Shown: positions 37,888 to 46,230 of the stretch, in pieces | How the letters are laid out: every line of letters starts with the position of its first letter | Position numbering within the stretch: the stretch's first letter is position 1 | DNA from: Acetobacteraceae bacterium | Lineage (GTDB): Bacteria > Pseudomonadota > Alphaproteobacteria > Acetobacterales > Acetobacteraceae | Length of the DNA: 64,000 bases | NCBI GenBank assembly: GCA_024280945.1 | Contig: JAMXLO010000097.1 | Coordinates: forward strand, 21,600 to 85,599 | Reading direction: 5' to 3' | Program-made: the position numbers and the translations under genes | Notes under the pieces: generated by a model | The model's input: only the letters and a program-made list of their open reading frames with translations | The model's database searches: none | What the model was told of the DNA's origin: nothing

Positions 37888-38697
37888 TTACTCGGTCAGC
37901 CCAGCGTTGTCGGCCGATTCATGAAGCTGCTGCGACTTGTACACGGCCTGAGTCCGGTTGGTGGCACCCATCTTCCGCATGATATTACGGATGTGGACCT
38001 TCACCGTGCTTTCAGTCATGCCCAGTTCGTAAGCGATGATCTTGTTGGCCTTGCCTTGGCGAAGATGCGACAGCACGGTCATTTGTCGCGGCGTCAGGTG
38101 CCTGGTTGCTGAAGCTTCCGAAGCGGGTGGCGAGGACGTCGTACGTTGAGTGAGGAGGAGATCGAGTGGCGCGAAGGTGCCGCCATCTTTCACGAATCTT
38201 ATCGCGGCAACCGCGGCAGACATTTCTGTGATGGATGTAGGGATAAACCCCTGGGCACCGCTGTTCAGGGCATTTCTGATGTTTCTCGGCTGTAATGCTG
38301 TCCTGGCGTCCGAGAGGACCATGATCGGCGTATCGACGAATGACTGCCGCAGCTCTTTGACGTGCTGCAGCACCAGCATCTCCGATGAGCTCTCGCTGTG
38401 CGAGTAATACAGGATGAGATGGAGACCGGCAGTGCCTGCTCCGATGCACTCGGCCACGCTGCCGAATGGCACGATCGAGAGTTCCGGATGCAGGGTTCGA
38501 AGCGCCTGCGTCAAGCAGTCCCGACTGAACCGAAGGCAATCGATCAAGCCAACAGAAATGACCCCATGGTTCTTCGAACCCGGCGACTGCGGCGACCGTT
38601 CTGCTAACCCGCCGGATGCCGTCCCGCGCTCGGACTGAGGATTGCTGCCGTCGGATGGATGGACGTTCTGATCCGCCAAGGCGTCACACTTACTCAT
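37888..38697 (-). CDS. LuxR-type regulator with a degenerate receiver domain
   Basis: A 269-residue protein: a disordered N-terminus of about 45 residues, a receiver-like domain (about 46-175) and a GerE/LuxR helix-turn-helix at the C-terminus ('LTPRQMTVLSHLRQGKANKIIAYELGMTESTVKVHI'). In the receiver, the acidic pair is reduced to 'GLIDCLRFSRD'. The phospho-acceptor position reads 'LHLILYYSHSES' with no Asp, and the Lys position is 'GFIPTSI'. It therefore should not be phosphorylated in the usual way. It lies next to the glycosyltransferase and faces a long regulatory region, so it may control the polysaccharide genes. Confidence 0.88.
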   Translation of the reverse strand: MSKCDALADQNVHPSDGSNPQSERGTASGGLAERSPQSPGSKNHGVISVGLIDCLRFSRDCLTQALRTLHPELSIVPFGSVAECIGAGTAGLHLILYYSHSESSSEMLVLQHVKELRQSFVDTPIMVLSDARTALQPRNIRNALNSGAQGFIPTSITEMSAAVAAIRFVKDGGTFAPLDLLLTQRTTSSPPASEASATRHLTPRQMTVLSHLRQGKANKIIAYELGMTESTVKVHIRNIMRKMGATNRTQAVYKSQQLHESADNAGLTE

Positions 38698-39333
38698 AGG
38701 GGCCTACGCCTTTTGGTTTAGCAATAGCCGGAGAGAATATTGATAAAAGCGAACATATCGTCTCAGTTATTAGGAGACGCAAAAATGATGCCTTTCTCCA
38801 ATTTATGTGTCAATCAGCCAAAAGGCCAAAACGATCGGTCAATTTGCCAATGGGTTACGGGCTTTTGCTAAAGATACGGGCGCGCATCAATATTATTGGA
38901 GGGACATGGATCGGGTGATGGCACATCTCAAGGTTGCAGTGATTGCGGCTCGAAAGGGCGGCGAGAGACGGTGATGCCACAATCCAAAGCCCTTGCAGCG
39001 CATCCGCGTGGGAATCGAAATTGGGCGATGGGACGGGAGCGTTCGTGATCCTGGCCTGGCCACGCTGGCCAAGCGTGGTTCGAATACTTACTGGGGCATC
39101 CATATCTCGATCGTCGTCGCGGCCGCGAGGCCAATCACCGCCAAGACGACCGCTGCGAGTAACTTGATGAATCGCCTTTTCACACCGCAGCGTTATCCAG
39201 GACGATGCGGTTGCGCAATGGAGTGCCTCTGCTCAACCAGTGCGCTACTCCCTTTCATCCGGGCCGCATGTTATGGAGCGATAGGTGATGCGAAGCCCGA
39301 CATTCTTGCCATCGCTTCGACCATTGGGGGAGA
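38698..39333. other. Long intergenic region between LuxR-type regulator and FkbM methyltransferase
   Basis: About 640 bases, clearly more AT-rich near 38700-38900 than its surroundings. It contains a perfect hairpin CGTCTC/GAGACG (38759-38764, 38774-38779, 9-base loop) and an inverted pair CCTTTTGG (38709-38716) and CCAAAAGG (38818-38825). One small minus-strand membrane-peptide frame is listed separately. I see no other gene. This is the likely promoter region of the LuxR-type regulator. Confidence 0.5.
39088..39183 (-). CDS. Possible 31-residue single-span membrane peptide
   Basis: A short frame, GTG at 39183 to TAA at 39088. The product begins with basic residues (KRRF), runs through a hydrophobic segment (LLAAVVLAVIGLAAA) and ends in a short polar tail with 'IEIWMP'. 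This is the classic profile of a small inner-membrane protein with an inside-positive N-terminus. The ribosome-binding site is weak and no relative is known to me, so it may be chance. Confidence 0.35.
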   Translation of the reverse strand: MKRRFIKLLAAVVLAVIGLAAATTIEIWMPQ

Positions 39334-40077
39334 ATGCAGGAGATCGAATTCCATCGTGCGCTCCATCGGCCCGGCGTCATCGTCGATGTCGGTGCGCACG
39401 ACGGCAGCCTGACGTTGCCCTTGGCGGAGCTACCCCACTCGCGGGTGGCAGCGTTTGAGCCGCTGCCGTCAGCATTTGCCCGCCTGCGACGAGCCGTGTC
39501 TGCAGCGTACGGTGGCGTAGTCCCCTCGCATGTCACGCTGAGGCGCGAGGCATTGGCAGATCGCAGAGGCATGACGACGCTCTCTGTGCCGCGGATCAAC
39601 GGGGTTCTGCAGGAGGAGTGGGCGGCTATCTGCAAGGACTACGCGGCTCTGCGCGCGGATGATCCTCGTATTGAGGCAATCGAGGTCTGGTCCGTGCCGC
39701 TGCTGCGATTGGATGATGCCGGTCTCTGTGACGTCTCCGCTATCAAGATCGATGTCGAAGGTGCAGAACTCGAGGTGCTGCGCGGTGCATGGGAGACATT
39801 GCGGAAATATCGGCCGTGTCTATCGATCGAAATCGAGGAACGGCACCGGCGGGGAAGCACCAAGGCGGTGCCAGAATTTCTGCGCGCGCTTGGTTTCGAA
39901 GGATGGTTCGAGTTCTTCGGTGACTGGCGACACATCGAAGAGCTGGATGTCGCAACTATGCAACATGCCTCTCCATCACCCGCAGATTTCACGGTATCGC
40001 ACCCATACGTGTTTACCTTCTATTTTGTGCCGAGCGAACGGCGCGAAGAATTAGGCCGCCTGGCACGACTTCCTTGA
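39334..40077 (+). CDS. FkbM family methyltransferase
   Basis: A 247-residue SAM-dependent methyltransferase. Motif I is 'GVIVDVGAHDGSLTLPLA', followed by 'VAAFEPLPSAFARLR' and, in the second half, 'SAIKIDVEGAELEVLRGAWETL', the FkbM hallmark. The family methylates hydroxyl groups of sugars and other small molecules and is common in polysaccharide and glycoprotein loci. A purine-rich GGGGGAGA precedes the ATG closely. It is followed after about 100 bases by the MFS exporter. A role in modifying the nearby polysaccharide is plausible but unproved. Confidence 0.9.
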   Translation: MQEIEFHRALHRPGVIVDVGAHDGSLTLPLAELPHSRVAAFEPLPSAFARLRRAVSAAYGGVVPSHVTLRREALADRRGMTTLSVPRINGVLQEEWAAICKDYAALRADDPRIEAIEVWSVPLLRLDDAGLCDVSAIKIDVEGAELEVLRGAWETLRKYRPCLSIEIEERHRRGSTKAVPEFLRALGFEGWFEFFGDWRHIEELDVATMQHASPSPADFTVSHPYVFTFYFVPSERREELGRLARLP

Positions 40078-40173
40078 TCAGCCAGCGTGCTCGCAAAGCT
40101 GTTTCTGCGTTTGACGGTGTTTGCCCCAGTCCGCATGCTCCAGGTTTGCGTTGCGGACGACAAGGCCGCCAAG

Positions 40174-41703
40174 ATGTCGGGAGTGACGGCCCACTACGAT
40201 GCGCGCCATCGCGCGATGATCACAGCGTGCGCGATCGGCGCCACGGTGTTGCAGCTGCTCGACCAGACCATAGCCAACGTGGCGCTGCCATATATGCAAG
40301 GCAGCTTCTCCGCGAGCTTCGATGAAATCACCTGGGTCCTGACCTCGTACATCACTGCGTCGGCAATCATGACTGCGCCGGTGGGCTGGCTGGCGGCTCG
40401 CTACGGCCGCAAGATCCTCTATGTCGGTTGCATCCTGGGATTTACCGTTGCCTCCATGCTCTGTGGTGCCGCCCAGTCGCTCGGCCAAATCGTCGTGTTC
40501 CGCGTGCTTCAAGGGGTGTTCGGGGCGGCCCTCGTGCCATTATCTCAGGCGACGCTACTGGACATCTACCCCGTTGAGCGGCGTGGATTCGCCATGGCGA
40601 TCTGGGGGGTCGGCGTAATGCTCGGGCCGATCATGGGCCCGACGGTCGGCGGCTGGCTGACGGAGACCTACAGCTGGCGTTGGGTGTTCTATATAAATTT
40701 GCCGTTCGGCCTGCTTGCCGCCGCTGGCCTGATGATCTTCTTGCCTGGCGGTGGCCAGCAAGGACGGCTGCGCTTCGACTGGCTTGGCTTCAGCGTCCTG
40801 ACGATTGCGATCGGTAGCTTGCAGCTGATGCTGGACCGCGGCCAGGAGAAGGACTGGTTCACCTCCAGCGAAATCATTACCGAGGCCGTGTTCGCCAGCC
40901 TGGGATTTTATCTGTTCCTGGTTCACGTATCGTCCGTGCGCCAACCGCTGATCCGCCCTGCGCTGTTCAAAGACGTCAATTTCGCGTCCGGCGTCCTGCT
41001 GATGTTCATGGTGGGCATCTTCATGGTGTCCAGTCTTGCGTTGATGACGCCATGGCTTCAGGTCCTAAGCCACTATCCAGTGGAGACCGCGGGATTGATC
41101 ATGGCGCCACGCGGGTTCGGCAGCCTCGTGACGACCATGCTGACTGGACGGCTGGCCGCCCGGCTGGATGCAAGGCTATTGGTGGGTATTGGCCTGCTGA
41201 TGCTCACCTACTCTTATTGGCTGATGACCGGCTGGACGCCCGACGTTTCACCTCGCGAGATCATCATCGCCATTGTGATCCAAGGCGCAGCGATGGGGCT
41301 TCTGTTCACCCCAATCCAAGTGCTGGCGTTTGTCACACTGGAGCCGGCGATGCGGACGGAGGGTGCCGCACTGTTCAGCCTGCTGCGCAACCTGGGTGCG
41401 GCGATAGGCGTCTCAATCGCGACATCGATGCTGGCTCGCAGTACGCAGGCAATGCATGAGATGATTGGCGCTTCGATCACTCCATTCAATCGGGCCCTGC
41501 AGGCGACTGGACCGGTACAACAGTGGCTGCATCCGTCGACCACGCACGGCGCGGCATTGCTGGATCGAGTGGTGAACGAGCAAGCGCAGATCATTGCCTA
41601 TGCAGACGTCTACGTATTGCTGATTATCGCCACATTGCCAGCATGGCTGCTGCTTCTGATGATGCGCCTACCGTCAAAAATGATCAACAAGGCGACCGGA
41701 TGA
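40174..41703 (+). CDS. DHA2-family MFS multidrug exporter (EmrB-like)
   Basis: A 14-span major facilitator of about 509 residues. It shows 'LLDQTIANVALPYMQGSF' in the first segment, motif A 'GWLAARYGRKILY', and motif C-like 'GVGVMLGPIMGPTVGGWL' followed by 'YSWRWVFYINLPFG', all typical of EmrB/QacA-type exporters driven by the proton gradient. The frame is open from GTG 40087. I favour the ATG at 40174 because the first 29 residues are not family-like, but no strong ribosome-binding site decides. No EmrA-type membrane-fusion gene is adjacent. The substrate is unknown. Confidence 0.9.
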   Translation: MSGVTAHYDARHRAMITACAIGATVLQLLDQTIANVALPYMQGSFSASFDEITWVLTSYITASAIMTAPVGWLAARYGRKILYVGCILGFTVASMLCGAAQSLGQIVVFRVLQGVFGAALVPLSQATLLDIYPVERRGFAMAIWGVGVMLGPIMGPTVGGWLTETYSWRWVFYINLPFGLLAAAGLMIFLPGGGQQGRLRFDWLGFSVLTIAIGSLQLMLDRGQEKDWFTSSEIITEAVFASLGFYLFLVHVSSVRQPLIRPALFKDVNFASGVLLMFMVGIFMVSSLALMTPWLQVLSHYPVETAGLIMAPRGFGSLVTTMLTGRLAARLDARLLVGIGLLMLTYSYWLMTGWTPDVSPREIIIAIVIQGAAMGLLFTPIQVLAFVTLEPAMRTEGAALFSLLRNLGAAIGVSIATSMLARSTQAMHEMIGASITPFNRALQATGPVQQWLHPSTTHGAALLDRVVNEQAQIIAYADVYVLLIIATLPAWLLLLMMRLPSKMINKATG

Positions 41704-41810
41704 TCCACGGCTCCGCTGGTCGAAAGCCATACACATCGGAGTAGGTCTCTGGTGCCGATCGATGGTGTTGTCAGCTCGGAAGCGGAGAAGTCGGCGACTG
41801 ACCTGGCAGG

Positions 41811-42269
41811 TTACGGGCGAAGATACGTCCATCCCTGCTCCTGCAACTCGGTAATCCTGGCAACACCCGTTGGGACTTCCCGAACCTCACCGAGGAAGTC
41901 GATCGGCTTGTTCTCAGCTTTAGATTGATTCATCCGCGTGTTACCGCAACCGCTGAACACAACGCCCTTCTTGCTCAATTCGGCGATCCTGTCGCGGACT
42001 GGCGAGGTGTCGCTACGCATCATTTGCAGGCCGGGACCGAAGGCAACGAATTCGATCTGGTTTTTCTCGCCTTTCTTATCCCAGTACTCTCTCATATTCG
42101 CGGCGTTGTTCAGCGCGAGGTTCATTGTCTTGGGGTCATCCTGGTCGACCTGGATGACCACGCGATGCTGCTTGACCCACGTAGATTGCTGGGAGTGGGG
42201 TTGCTGCGCAAACGCAATCTGTGACGCTGCCACGATTGGCAGAGCAAGGACGATCTGACGTCGCCGCAT
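41811..42269 (-). CDS. Exported DsrE/DsrF-like protein
   Basis: A 152-residue protein with GAGAGGA before the ATG and a signal peptide ('IVLALPIVAASQIAFAQ'). The mature part has a DsrE-type pattern: 'HRVVIQVDQDDPKTMNLALNNAANM', 'IEFVAFGPGLQMM' and a single Cys in 'VVFSGCGNTRM', the position of the sulfur-carrying Cys in DsrE relatives. A periplasmic DsrE-like protein could handle sulfur or serve a structural role; neither is shown. It follows the TAXI-like gene by 9 bases and is probably cotranscribed with it. Confidence 0.75.
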   Translation of the reverse strand: MRRRQIVLALPIVAASQIAFAQQPHSQQSTWVKQHRVVIQVDQDDPKTMNLALNNAANMREYWDKKGEKNQIEFVAFGPGLQMMRSDTSPVRDRIAELSKKGVVFSGCGNTRMNQSKAENKPIDFLGEVREVPTGVARITELQEQGWTYLRP

Positions 42270-42278
42270 TTTATCCTC

Positions 42279-43439
42279 TCACTGATGGTTATTCTTCCGC
42301 CAGCGCAAGAAGTCCTGCCAAAGCTTGGCCTGTGCCGGCGACATCGTCGTAGTTGCATTCGCAGGAGTAGCATCAGCCTGTGCAATAGCGGTGGTCTTGT
42401 CCAGCCACTCCTGCGCCGCTCCAAATCGCGCGAGGCCAGGAACTTGGGCGTTCAGGACCACATCCTTCCATTTCGGATGGTAACCCGGCCCCTGCAGCAC
42501 CTCCAATCGACCAAACAGATTATCAACCAGTCGTGCCACCCTGGCATAACGGTTAGAACCCTTCGGCCAGTTGAATGCGGCGAGGACAGTTGGAATTGCA
42601 ATCGTCTGTATCTCCGTACCCTGCGGAATAAACGCGGGGTAGTCGGCAGAGGTCAGCGTCGCGGGAAGATAAAAGCTGTAATCCTCCATCGGGACCGAGA
42701 GAAAGTGGAAGCCAGGCGGCCACTTACCCTTGAGGAATGCGTCGACTGGCTTTGAGGTGACGAAGACCACGGCTGCCATGTCGTTGGTGCTGGACTTCAT
42801 CTGCTCCATCGCAACCTGGTGCGGGATGAAGGTGCGCTCCACCTGAGTCAACTTCAGCTTGTCGAATATCAGCGGTCCGGAATATGCCGCTGCAGTTCCC
42901 TGTGTGTTGAAGTTGACCTTTCTGCCCTTGAGATCATCGAGCGATTTGACTTCAGGCCGGACCAGGATGTGCAGCTCAGAAGGGAACAAGCTCAGAATAT
43001 AGGCAATTCTTTGCTGGATATCCGGTATTTTGGTTCTGAACTGCTCCAACGAGTCGGAGTTGATGATCGCGACGTCCACTCCCTTGAGATAGAGCAGGTC
43101 TGCGACATTTTCGGTCGGACCACGTGTGACGATTGGCAAGACGTGCAGATTGTCACCATCGTCCACCACACGCGATATGTCAGCCGCGAATTCGAGGGGT
43201 GCTCCCTCACGCTGACCGGCAGCCAATCCGACGGTCCAGGCATTTATCTTGCTGATCTCGCTTGTTTCGCTTTCCTTCGTCTGTGGTCGCGCCACGGGCT
43301 TCTGCGGCCGGGTCACCTGGGCGGGTGCCTCGCCATCGGGTGCGCCTGACCAACGTGGATTTTGGACGTCACTCTGCGCGTGCCCTGTGCCGACAAGGAG
43401 TGTCATACCAAAGAATGCCAGGACGAATCCTTTCGACAT
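42279..43439 (-). CDS. TAXI/NMT1-like periplasmic solute-binding protein
   Basis: A 386-residue exported protein. I take the ATG at 43439, which lies 9 bases after GGAG; another ATG two codons earlier is too close to it. After the signal ('GFVLAFFGMTLLVGTGHAQ') comes a Pro-rich linker, then a periplasmic-binding fold: 'WTVGLAAGQREGAPLEFAADISRVVDDG', 'LHVLPIVTRGPTENVADLLYLKGVDVAIINSD', 'SLDDLKGRKVNFNTQGTAAAYSGPLIF'. These resemble TAXI components of TRAP transporters. No TRAP permease gene is nearby, so it may act as a sensor or partner of the exported neighbours. The ligand is unknown. Confidence 0.78.
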   Translation of the reverse strand: MSKGFVLAFFGMTLLVGTGHAQSDVQNPRWSGAPDGEAPAQVTRPQKPVARPQTKESETSEISKINAWTVGLAAGQREGAPLEFAADISRVVDDGDNLHVLPIVTRGPTENVADLLYLKGVDVAIINSDSLEQFRTKIPDIQQRIAYILSLFPSELHILVRPEVKSLDDLKGRKVNFNTQGTAAAYSGPLIFDKLKLTQVERTFIPHQVAMEQMKSSTNDMAAVVFVTSKPVDAFLKGKWPPGFHFLSVPMEDYSFYLPATLTSADYPAFIPQGTEIQTIAIPTVLAAFNWPKGSNRYARVARLVDNLFGRLEVLQGPGYHPKWKDVVLNAQVPGLARFGAAQEWLDKTTAIAQADATPANATTTMSPAQAKLWQDFLRWRKNNHQ

Positions 43440-43467
43440 CTGCATCCGCTCCGATGAGTTGTAGAAG

Positions 43468-44274
43468 CTACTGTGTGGCAACTGTCTTTCTTTCACCTTC
43501 TAGGCTCTTGAGGCGCTGCTCAGCTTGCTTTTCACCCAATGCAGCAGCCTTGCGATACCAAGTCTCTGCCTGCTGCATGTCGCCCTTGATGCCGATGAGA
43601 TTGTGTTCGGTAATAAAGCCAGGATCGTAGGTATTCGCCAATTTCAGCGCGGCTACGCCCACGCCGGCATTGGCGGCTCGCGCATACAACATCCGGGCGG
43701 CCGCCACATTCCTTTGTTGCAGCATTGCATCGCCTCGCTCCAACAGAGTGCGCTGTACAGCCGCCGGAAGTGTCGGTGGGCCGGAATATGATGAAACAGG
43801 GGCCGGTTTGTCCGCTACCGGAGCAGGTACACCAGCGGCATTTGCGCGAATATCTATCGCTGGCTTACTGGACTGCTTCTGGTCCTTGGCGTAAAGCGCT
43901 GCGACTTCCGCAAACGCCTCATAGTCGATAGATTTAGTCAACCGCCCGTCGTCGCGCAGTTCCTTTGCCCTGGCCCGCAATTGCTGCGGGAACTCCCGCA
44001 CTAGTTGCTGGCCTGCGTCAGAGGCGAAAGGAAGCAGATCACCGACTGAGATGAGTATCCCTACTGTCTCGGCAGAACTGGTCTGCTCCTGCCCAAGCAA
44101 TGCGTCGAGCTTATTCAGCAATGATTTAATCTGTAGGTCGGTCTCCGGCCTCGATTTCAACACGGTCTGCTGCTGAGCGAGAACAGGTTCAGCCAGGGTG
44201 AAATTTGCACCCACAGCCAGCGCCGATGAAGTTACGAGGGCGCGCAAGATGATCGCCTTGCGATTTCGCATCAT
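43468..44274 (-). CDS. Exported Sel1/TPR-like repeat protein
   Basis: A protein of about 268 residues beginning at one of two adjacent ATGs (44274 or 44271) after GGGGGGTG. It has a signal peptide ('RALVTSSALAVGANFTLAEPVLAQQ'), a helical middle and a C-terminal part with Sel1-type repeats ('RGDAMLQQRNVAAARMLYARAANAGVGVAALKLANTYDP' and 'MQQAETWYRKAAALGEKQAEQRLKSLE'). Such repeats mediate protein contacts. It lies 28 bases upstream of the TAXI-like gene. The set Sel1 - TAXI - DsrE looks like one exported module. Confidence 0.75.
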   Translation of the reverse strand: MMRNRKAIILRALVTSSALAVGANFTLAEPVLAQQQTVLKSRPETDLQIKSLLNKLDALLGQEQTSSAETVGILISVGDLLPFASDAGQQLVREFPQQLRARAKELRDDGRLTKSIDYEAFAEVAALYAKDQKQSSKPAIDIRANAAGVPAPVADKPAPVSSYSGPPTLPAAVQRTLLERGDAMLQQRNVAAARMLYARAANAGVGVAALKLANTYDPGFITEHNLIGIKGDMQQAETWYRKAAALGEKQAEQRLKSLEGERKTVATQ

Positions 44275-44460
44275 AACACCCCCCAAACTTATCTTGCGTG
44301 ACCGTAGCGGATGTCCGGCGGGTGGACAATGTCCATCAGGTGGCATTCGTCACCCACCCAGGCGGGCTAATGGTCGTGTCCCCTCACCGTTGCGCCGGGA
44401 AAACCCCCCAGCTCGCTCAACGTAACGTTGCCGTGCCGCAACTCAGACTCGCGCTCGGTC

Positions 44461-46002
44461 TCATGGCGCAGTTGCACTTTCCAGAACCAGAACCCAGTCA
44501 CCGTCACCCACGCTGTTTTTTCCAGGCGGCGTAAATCGCATTTCGCCGTGGCCAGCGACTGGCGATCCGTTGACCGCAACGTAGTTGCCCTTGGTCGGAT
44601 CGTACCAGCTTGCCAGCGTGGGACCCGCTAGCTTGGACATGTCGATCGTCACGGTTCTGACGGACGGCAGGTAGGCGATCACCAGAGAGCCGTCGGCCGT
44701 GGCCGCTGCTGGCGCATAGCCGTTGGTGTCGATCGATCCGAACCCGGTCTTACGCTTGAGAAAGTCAAAGGTCCTGATCACCGGCTCCCAGGACGTTCCC
44801 AGATAGTCGGCAGTCGTGCCAATATGGAACGACAATGAGCCGTAGCCTGCGGTCAGCACCGAATGACTTTGATCTGGCACCAGATCGTACCACCGACGAG
44901 CGGCAAACAATCGCCGCATATACATCAGGTCTGTAGCCCCCGGACTATCCAGCTTGGTTTGCCAACCCGGCTCAAGGCGCCATGTGACGGCGCTGCCATA
45001 CACCTGCCCAGCAGCACCGCTGAGTATTGCCCAGTAGCCTTGCCGACGCAGGTTCGCAGGAGAACCACCATCCGCTCGCGGCAGGTGCTCGAATTCATAA
45101 CTCGCTTCAAGAAGGAATACCGGTTTGAAGTTTGGCCGATTGTACTCGGTCAGGACCTGGGCGTAGGTGGGAAGATAGGTGTAGGCAGCATCCAAATCGA
45201 TGAGCGGCGCCCAGGACTTGTCATCCAAAGATGCATTCCTCAGGAGTTCGACGGTATGGAGGTGGACCGTATCCTTGCTTCTGATTCCGCGCGCTACCGC
45301 CTGGACCAAGGCATCGTCGGTCTGATCGCGCCACGTCCCGAAGTCATTGCCGTGCAACCAGATCAGGTTCGGCAGGCTCCCGAAGCGGCTTCCGAGGAAT
45401 TGTCCATAGGCAAAGGCCTTTGCAACGCCGTTCGAACGCAGCGCAGCGAGCCAGCCGATTGTCTCTATCGGATCGAGCACAACGACCATGCCCTGGGACG
45501 CGGCTATCCTGACCACATCTTCTGCGCGCTGGAAATACGCGGGGTTTGGTGTCGAGAGATCGTTGGCAGTCGCAAATGGCGCGATGCCATCGAATGTTGT
45601 CGCGTCGTCGTGGCATCCCTCTGCAGCATTGCAGAGCAAATTGATCCAAAGTGCGTTTATCCCATAAGCACGGCGGTTCTCCATGTAAGACTTGGCTTCT
45701 GGCAGCGACAGTTTGTTTATCAGCGTCTGCGGCGCGTCTCCTATGACCAGGAAGGGCACTCCGCTACTGTCGATCAGGTAGCGACGGTTTGTGCTCACGC
45801 GAAGTGGGTAATTCGGGGGGCTTGCAGTTGCCTGTGATCGCACCGTTTGAGCCACGGCGTCATCCACACCAACAACAACCAGGGCAAACCACATCAAGAA
45901 AAGACTGACGAAGCATGTCGCCGCATGGTGTCGGCCGGCGATCGCTCGCTTCTTACGGCCCGCCCGTCTGGCATGGTCCGAGATATACGCGAGTGGGTCC
46001 AT
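44461..46002 (-). CDS. GH140-like (DUF4038, apiosidase-type) exported glycoside hydrolase
   Basis: A 513-residue protein with GGAG six bases before the ATG. A long basic N-terminus and hydrophobic segment ('CFVSLFLMWFALVVVGVDDAVAQ') serve for export or anchoring. The DUF4038 TIM barrel starts 'LRVSTNRRYLIDSSGVPFLVIGDAPQTLI' and contains 'NLIWLHGNDFG' and 'FLLEASYEF' with the acidic catalytic candidates. 'GYWAILSGAAGQVYGSAVTW' is also characteristic. The last 90 residues fit the C-terminal beta-sandwich seen with this family. It may trim or degrade a polysaccharide; GH140 founders release apiose from pectin. The substrate here is unknown. Confidence 0.82.
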   Translation of the reverse strand: MDPLAYISDHARRAGRKKRAIAGRHHAATCFVSLFLMWFALVVVGVDDAVAQTVRSQATASPPNYPLRVSTNRRYLIDSSGVPFLVIGDAPQTLINKLSLPEAKSYMENRRAYGINALWINLLCNAAEGCHDDATTFDGIAPFATANDLSTPNPAYFQRAEDVVRIAASQGMVVVLDPIETIGWLAALRSNGVAKAFAYGQFLGSRFGSLPNLIWLHGNDFGTWRDQTDDALVQAVARGIRSKDTVHLHTVELLRNASLDDKSWAPLIDLDAAYTYLPTYAQVLTEYNRPNFKPVFLLEASYEFEHLPRADGGSPANLRRQGYWAILSGAAGQVYGSAVTWRLEPGWQTKLDSPGATDLMYMRRLFAARRWYDLVPDQSHSVLTAGYGSLSFHIGTTADYLGTSWEPVIRTFDFLKRKTGFGSIDTNGYAPAAATADGSLVIAYLPSVRTVTIDMSKLAGPTLASWYDPTKGNYVAVNGSPVAGHGEMRFTPPGKNSVGDGDWVLVLESATAP

Positions 46003-46230
46003 GCGTCGCTCCGGTCATAATGCGCTGCTTGGCGAGACGCGCTATCAGAGCGCCTGCCCTATCCAGTCAATCATCCGTTCGGTCGATAGCACCACAGTCA
46101 GTGCGTCAAAAGTAGGCCGTCGAGGACATGCGGAAGCAACGGATCGGTTGTCGCACCAACAGGTCAGGCTCCTCATCCTCTCCCGGCAAAGCCAGCCGCA
46201 CCGCCGTCCAGTCCGAGCGGCGCCGGCGTG

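Noticed and set aside
26441..38697. Genomic island integrated at the tRNA gene
   Set aside because: No integrase, no duplicated tRNA end and no attachment repeat could be found. The tRNA position and relics are suggestive only.
38906..38974. 22-codon frame after GGAGGG
   Set aside because: The Shine-Dalgarno is only 2-3 bases from the ATG and the product has no protein-like features.
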